A DNA stretch of 64,000 nucleotides from Sipunculus nudus. Its lineage: Eukaryota > Annelida > Sipuncula > Golfingiida > Sipunculidae. The first letter of the stretch is position 1, and each line of letters starts with the position of its first letter. The notes under the pieces are model-generated. The model was not told where the DNA came from, did no database searches, and saw only the letters and a program-made list of their open reading frames with translations. The stretch is from contig CM049311.1 of NCBI GenBank assembly GCA_026874595.1, positions 12,987,676-13,051,675 on the forward strand, written 5' to 3'. Shown piece after piece: positions 60,033 to 64,000 of the stretch. A program made the translations under genes and the position numbers.

Positions 60033-60045
60033 ATTTCCGCCGTTC

Positions 60046-60477
60046 ATGCATGTGGAATGTTTCACCTACTGTACGCTTGGGCATTTTATTGTAGACATCA
60101 ATAATAAAATATTGAATTTGAAATCGAGTTTTTCTTTACCTCTCCATTTGTCGGGGGTATTCACGCTTGCTTGTATATTGTACGTTGTATGTACATGCAT
60201 GGTCTTTCTTTTTTTAATCCAGTTCAAAATAAACACTGAAAACGTAATGCCTCGTCATACATACAATGAAAGCGAACTAGGATTTGGGCTGTATATGTAT
60301 AGGCTTATCCGTTCTAAGTTTGTAGGGGAACAAATTGTTGAACGTATTTGTCCTGGCCGATTGTGGAAAGATAAACTTTTAAAAAGTGACAGGAAAATTA
60401 GGCACACAGACAGTAACGGTTTACGACTATTTATTTTGGACAAAAAATGTATTTACCAACGTTGCATAAATATATAA
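60046..60477 (+). CDS. Unassigned 143-residue open frame
   Basis: ATG at 60046 starts just past the hAT target duplication; stop at 60475-60477. The first 60 residues are hydrophobic and low in signal. The last 84 follow a good acceptor-like TTTCTTTTTTTAATCCAG and are more protein-like (RHTYNESELGFGLYMYRLIR, then PGRLWKDKLLKSDRK). No domain recognised. A frame of this length can arise by chance in a 64-kb AT-rich window. Could be an exon, a decayed gene or noise. Confidence 0.2.
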   Translation: MHVECFTYCTLGHFIVDINNKILNLKSSFSLPLHLSGVFTLACILYVVCTCMVFLFLIQFKINTENVMPRHTYNESELGFGLYMYRLIRSKFVGEQIVERICPGRLWKDKLLKSDRKIRHTDSNGLRLFILDKKCIYQRCINI

Positions 60478-62220
60478 GGAAAATAAGCGTTTTATAATAC
60501 GTCTGAAGTATATGCCAGAGGTCAAATTTCCCGTGAGCTGATAAGCGTCAAAATATAAAGTAACCCCACATAGGGGGGATTCATTCAAGCTACTGGTAAA
60601 TCAAAATAAACATAAGTGAGAAAAATCTAAGTGAAATTCAACAGAGCAGTTCGAGTATAATATCGATTATAGCGGGGTATCGGTTTGCCTTACATGAATA
60701 TTTAAATGTTTCTATATTGTTTAATACTTTTTAATATTTACGTTTGTCATTTTCTTACACATGGATAAGCTTTGTTTTGTGAAATAGTAAAAACACATGT
60801 TTATAGTTGGGCCCTAGCGAGTGCTCAATTCCAATTTTCATCTGTGTATGATATCATAACAAGAGATCATTGAAAGGGCGTATAGACTATAAGAGTTTGG
60901 GTAATTGCGTTCGACCCCATCCCCCATGGCTCAATCGACCCAAATGTGCAAATTTCAGTTATAGGCTGCATCAAATTTGTAAAAAATAGTCTTTCCGTAC
61001 ATAGTGGAACACGTGAATGTTTACGATCCATGTGTATAAAATGGTATATATCTAATTTACCCAACTAGCAAGCAGCTGTCATAAACTTACACATGCGTAT
61101 TTTTTCAGATATATATACATCCCGTCAACATGTTTATTTTTCTTAAATATTGCGCCTATTTAGTTTGCTTTTATCCATATATCCTATAAATTATGTAATA
61201 TTTCCTGGTTATCAAACTTCGTAAAAAATAAAAGTTGAAACGTATGGGCGAGTGTATAAATACTTTCGAACTATATTTTTAAATATTAAATTCAGAGAAA
61301 TAAGCAGACCTTTTTTTTTGCTTTCAGATATATTAATAGCATAATATAGCATAATGAACAAGATATCTAATCTTGTCCGAAAGGCGCACAAGATGCATAT
61401 TCGGTCACCTATCATTTAACAGTTGCGTGTGTGGTTGTTGCAATATTTAACTGAAATGATTATCCATAACTTTCAAGTTACAAGAGGAAAGGTCATACTC
61501 GGAAAATACGACAAAGAAAGTATTGATTTTCGACTTGCACACTTATGAATTTAATATATTAAATTAAAACGTATTATTGACGCTGAAAAGGAACAGAACA
61601 CCCCTGACACAAACTCCATATGGTGGCGCCATCTAACAGGCTGAATGACGTTATCGTCTGCTATATCTAGATGGCGCCCTTAGGCCGTGGTGTGCGGATG
61701 TTTTAAGAATCCTCTCCCGCGTAGAGAGTACTAGCTGTGCAGCTTGCGTATAGTTACTATAAAATTCGGTCAATATATTCCTTTAGTAACTTGATATCGC
61801 ATGTGTTGACTAGATAATGGTGACCAAAAGCTACCGTTACTGAATAATAGTACTAGTTTTAGTTTTCAAAGGGTTGTCTAGCAAAGGCCTATATACTTTC
61901 TCTCTTTATATATAAACGGCTATTTTGATCTAACAGGAAATTGTTCAGAAACTAAACAAGAGACACTTTGAAATGATATACATTTCCTATATGAATTTTG
62001 GTTTCGTAAAAGCATGGACACGGAGCTTGTTTGACCAATCGTCTGCTGTTTTCTCAACTGACCTACCTTCCACGTAATTGCAACAAGTGATAAAATGTAT
62101 ATTCAAAGGTCATGTTTCAACACGCTAGGTCATTTCTATCACTCACATGTATCAAATTGTTAAAAATTAACATTTTTATCAAGTATCAAGTCATAGTCAC
62201 TGGATGTTAATATATTTATA
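60478..62220. other. AT-rich flank, nothing recognised
   Basis: A single GGTGGCGCCATC-like motif (61622) lies next to TGACGTTATCGTCTG and ATGGCGCC (61671). No element ends, genes or RNA features supported. Confidence 0.45.
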
Positions 62221-62227
62221 GTGATGG

Positions 62228-62228
<1 letters not shown>

Positions 62229-62269
<41 letters not shown>
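62229..62269. repeat. (TA)n microsatellite
   Basis: About twenty TA units, directly before the palindrome array. Confidence 0.95.
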
Positions 62270-62271
<2 letters not shown>

Positions 62272-62280
62272 TGTTAAAAG

Positions 62281-62580
62281 TTGCACGTAAAATAACGGTG
62301 CTTTGCACCGGCAGCAAAGTTGACAGTGCAATGCACCGTTATTTTACGTGCAAAGAAATAACGCAGTGCGTTAAATAACGTCGCATTGCACCGTAATTTT
62401 ACAGCGCTTTGGGACGTAAATAAACGGTGCTTAGCCACGGGAAATAACGGGCATCTGTTATTTTACGGGACAATATGCCGTTATTTTACAGTGCTAAGAG
62501 ACGTGAATAAACAGTGATTTAAACCGGAATCGGGGCATTGCACCGTTATTTCACGGTGCTTTGTTATGTAGAATAAAAAA
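62281..62580. repeat. Palindrome array built from AAATAACGGTGC
   Basis: Perfect 21-base arms at 62281-62301 and 62333-62353 flank a 31-base centre. Next come further ATAACGGTGC / GCACCGTTAT, TTATTTTAC and TTTACAGTGCT-like pieces in both orientations up to about 62580. It borders a (TA)n tract. It looks like nested foldback units. Confidence 0.8.
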
Positions 62581-62752
62581 ACATTGTTACTTTATAATAA
62601 ATAACAGTGCTTTGCACTTGGAGCTATACACTGTTACAGGTTTCCATAATCTTTCTCAAAACGTTTCTGTCTTGTCATTCCGGACGAACCCTTTATTTGT
62701 ATCTGTGTGCTTCAGGTTTCTCATAACATGTTTTTTAGATTTTTACAGTAAA

Positions 62753-62908
62753 AATATTACGAACGAAGTCAGACCTCCTTATGATGATAGAGTTGTTACT
62801 TTCTGTTTGACAGTCAAGTGTCCCGAAAATCAAATCAGGATATCCACAGAGGGAAATGCATCTTGGCTAATTTGGGAAATGGCATTAAAAATGCATGCTC
62901 ACACATAA
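62753..62908 (+). CDS. Possible terminal exon, unassigned
   Basis: TTTTTTAGATTTTTACAG precedes a frame reading NEVRPPYDDRVVTFCLTVKC and then NQIRISTEGNASWLIWEMAL, closing at TAA (62906-62908). The composition is protein-like, but there is no upstream partner exon and no domain I recognise. Confidence 0.15.
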   Translation, partial: NITNEVRPPYDDRVVTFCLTVKCPENQIRISTEGNASWLIWEMALKMHAHT

Positions 62909-62909
62909 T

Positions 62910-63684
62910 ATCACACCACTTCTTTATTGTATGAAATATTCAACAGATCATCAACATGTACAACACGTGTACTTAATGTATATAGTTATTCAGATTATAC
63001 TGATCTTCCAAAAGGCATCATTAGGAAGCAAACATATTTAAACATTTTGACCACACTGCATGGCAGTTAAATCGTCTCCAACTAAACATATAAAATTTGG
63101 CAATTAGTGCAATATTATTATGATTACTATAATGAATGCTGTGTGTTATCTCATTAAGGTTGCTGATCTTTTTAACAATGGGGCCCAAATCTATTTATAA
63201 TGTATCTTTGAAAAATAGATAAAAGTGCATCAATAAATTTATATTGTTGTGAATTAATGGTATCTTTAAAGTAAAAGATGGTCAGAACACAAGTCAAACA
63301 ATTGAAATGGATTTAACTTATATGTCACCAAATCTTTCTACAGTAAAGGCATCTACTTTGTGTGAAGCCTCTGATAATGAATTCCAAAATAAAGTTCCTT
63401 GGTAAATAAATGATTTTTGCATCAATTAAATTCGAACTGGAGGGAGTTAAAGAGAATGCCTACACTGTAACAAGGGTGCAAATGTAAACGTTTTTCCATA
63501 AAAAAATAAGATAATTACCTGATTTAATTAAGGTACTTAAACACAAGAATATTAAAAGTGAAATAGTCGTTAACTGATATTTCCTATATTGTTGATATAT
63601 TATAGAGGAAAATGCAGCATTAAAACATTAAATCTGACCAACCAGCTCTATTGACAGTGGGAGGGCAGTTAGAGGTGCATTCAA
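62910..63684. other. AT-rich sequence, no feature
   Basis: No repeats or coding frames supported. It could be the 3' UTR of the minus-strand candidate above. Confidence 0.35.
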
Positions 63685-63885
63685 TTACCCCAAAATCAAG
63701 AAACCTGAAGGTCTTTTTAGTCCCTTGGGATACTCCAGGGTAAATATCCAAAATGACGCATAGCAAGCCTCCAGTGGAAGTTGAAATAACTGGCATGGGT
63801 TGACAGTTTCTGGCCATCCACCATATGTTACAGTGATGTTACAGTCCCCATCTTGTACATTCACAGGTGTTGGAGATCTCATTCC
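63685..63885 (-). CDS. Possible last exon of a minus-strand gene
   Basis: On the minus strand TTTATTATTTTGTATGCAG is a good acceptor. It is followed by 66 codons and a stop, reading GMRSPTPVNVQDGDCNITVT and then YGGWPETVNPCQLFQLPLEA. Two Cys, an NIT glycosylation-type site and aromatic content suggest an extracellular domain. AATAAA on that strand lies near 62921. Family not recognised; the gene would continue beyond the window. Confidence 0.25.
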   Translation of the reverse strand, partial: GMRSPTPVNVQDGDCNITVTYGGWPETVNPCQLFQLPLEACYASFWIFTLEYPKGLKRPSGFLILG

Positions 63886-64000
63886 CTGCATACAAAATAA
63901 TAAACAGAAAAGAGAGATTGTATATGTAAGAAACATGAGAGAAATATGCAAGAATATAGTTCAGTGCAATCATCCCTTTAATTTTTATATTTTTTTAGAT

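Overview
The window is AT-rich animal nuclear DNA, most likely from a mollusc and probably a bivalve. It has one gene split into many small exons by long introns, and those introns are packed with non-autonomous repeats. The repeats have the build known from bivalves (pearl/HINE-type Helentron derivatives): a palindromic 5' end, a CCGT/CTGT microsatellite, a tandem-repeat core, and an inverted copy of the 5' end followed by a hairpin at the 3' end. The species assignment is inference.

The gene is on the + strand and covers about 2.0-46.9 kb. I placed twenty exons by splice signals and by unbroken phase across every junction. They encode the C-terminal 1,135 residues of a Sen1/senataxin-type superfamily 1B RNA/DNA helicase. 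The part seen runs from a basic, serine/lysine-rich disordered linker (exons 1-2), through a conserved pre-helicase region (exons 3-7), to the complete helicase core and stop codon (exons 8-20). Motifs I, Ia, II (DEACQ), III (GDPEQLP), IV (QYRMH), V (DAFQGRE) and VI (NVALTRAK) are all intact. The N-terminal part and the promoter lie upstream of the window.

Region by region: 1-1206 is a HINE-type element in an intron. 2.0-7.3 kb holds exons 1-5. 7.3-20 kb holds large repeat-filled introns with exons 6 and 7. 20-34.9 kb holds exons 8-13, separated by 2.4-kb repeats and a nested element. 35-46.9 kb holds exons 14-20. 46.9-49.2 kb is the 3' UTR and downstream flank. 49.2-64 kb is repeat-rich DNA with no recognisable gene, containing several MITEs, two locally duplicated blocks, AT microsatellites and a palindrome array, plus a few weak unassigned coding candidates.

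Most of the unusual signal is in the repeats. At least five element families have different ends but share a 5' TTTTTAGC or GTATCC terminus, a 3' CTWG terminus and T/T target sites. They exchange core modules, carry a common GGTGGCGCCACC palindrome, and carry arrays of nuclear-receptor-like AGGTCANAGGTCA sites. Two of them lie within 10-15 bases of splice sites of the helicase gene.
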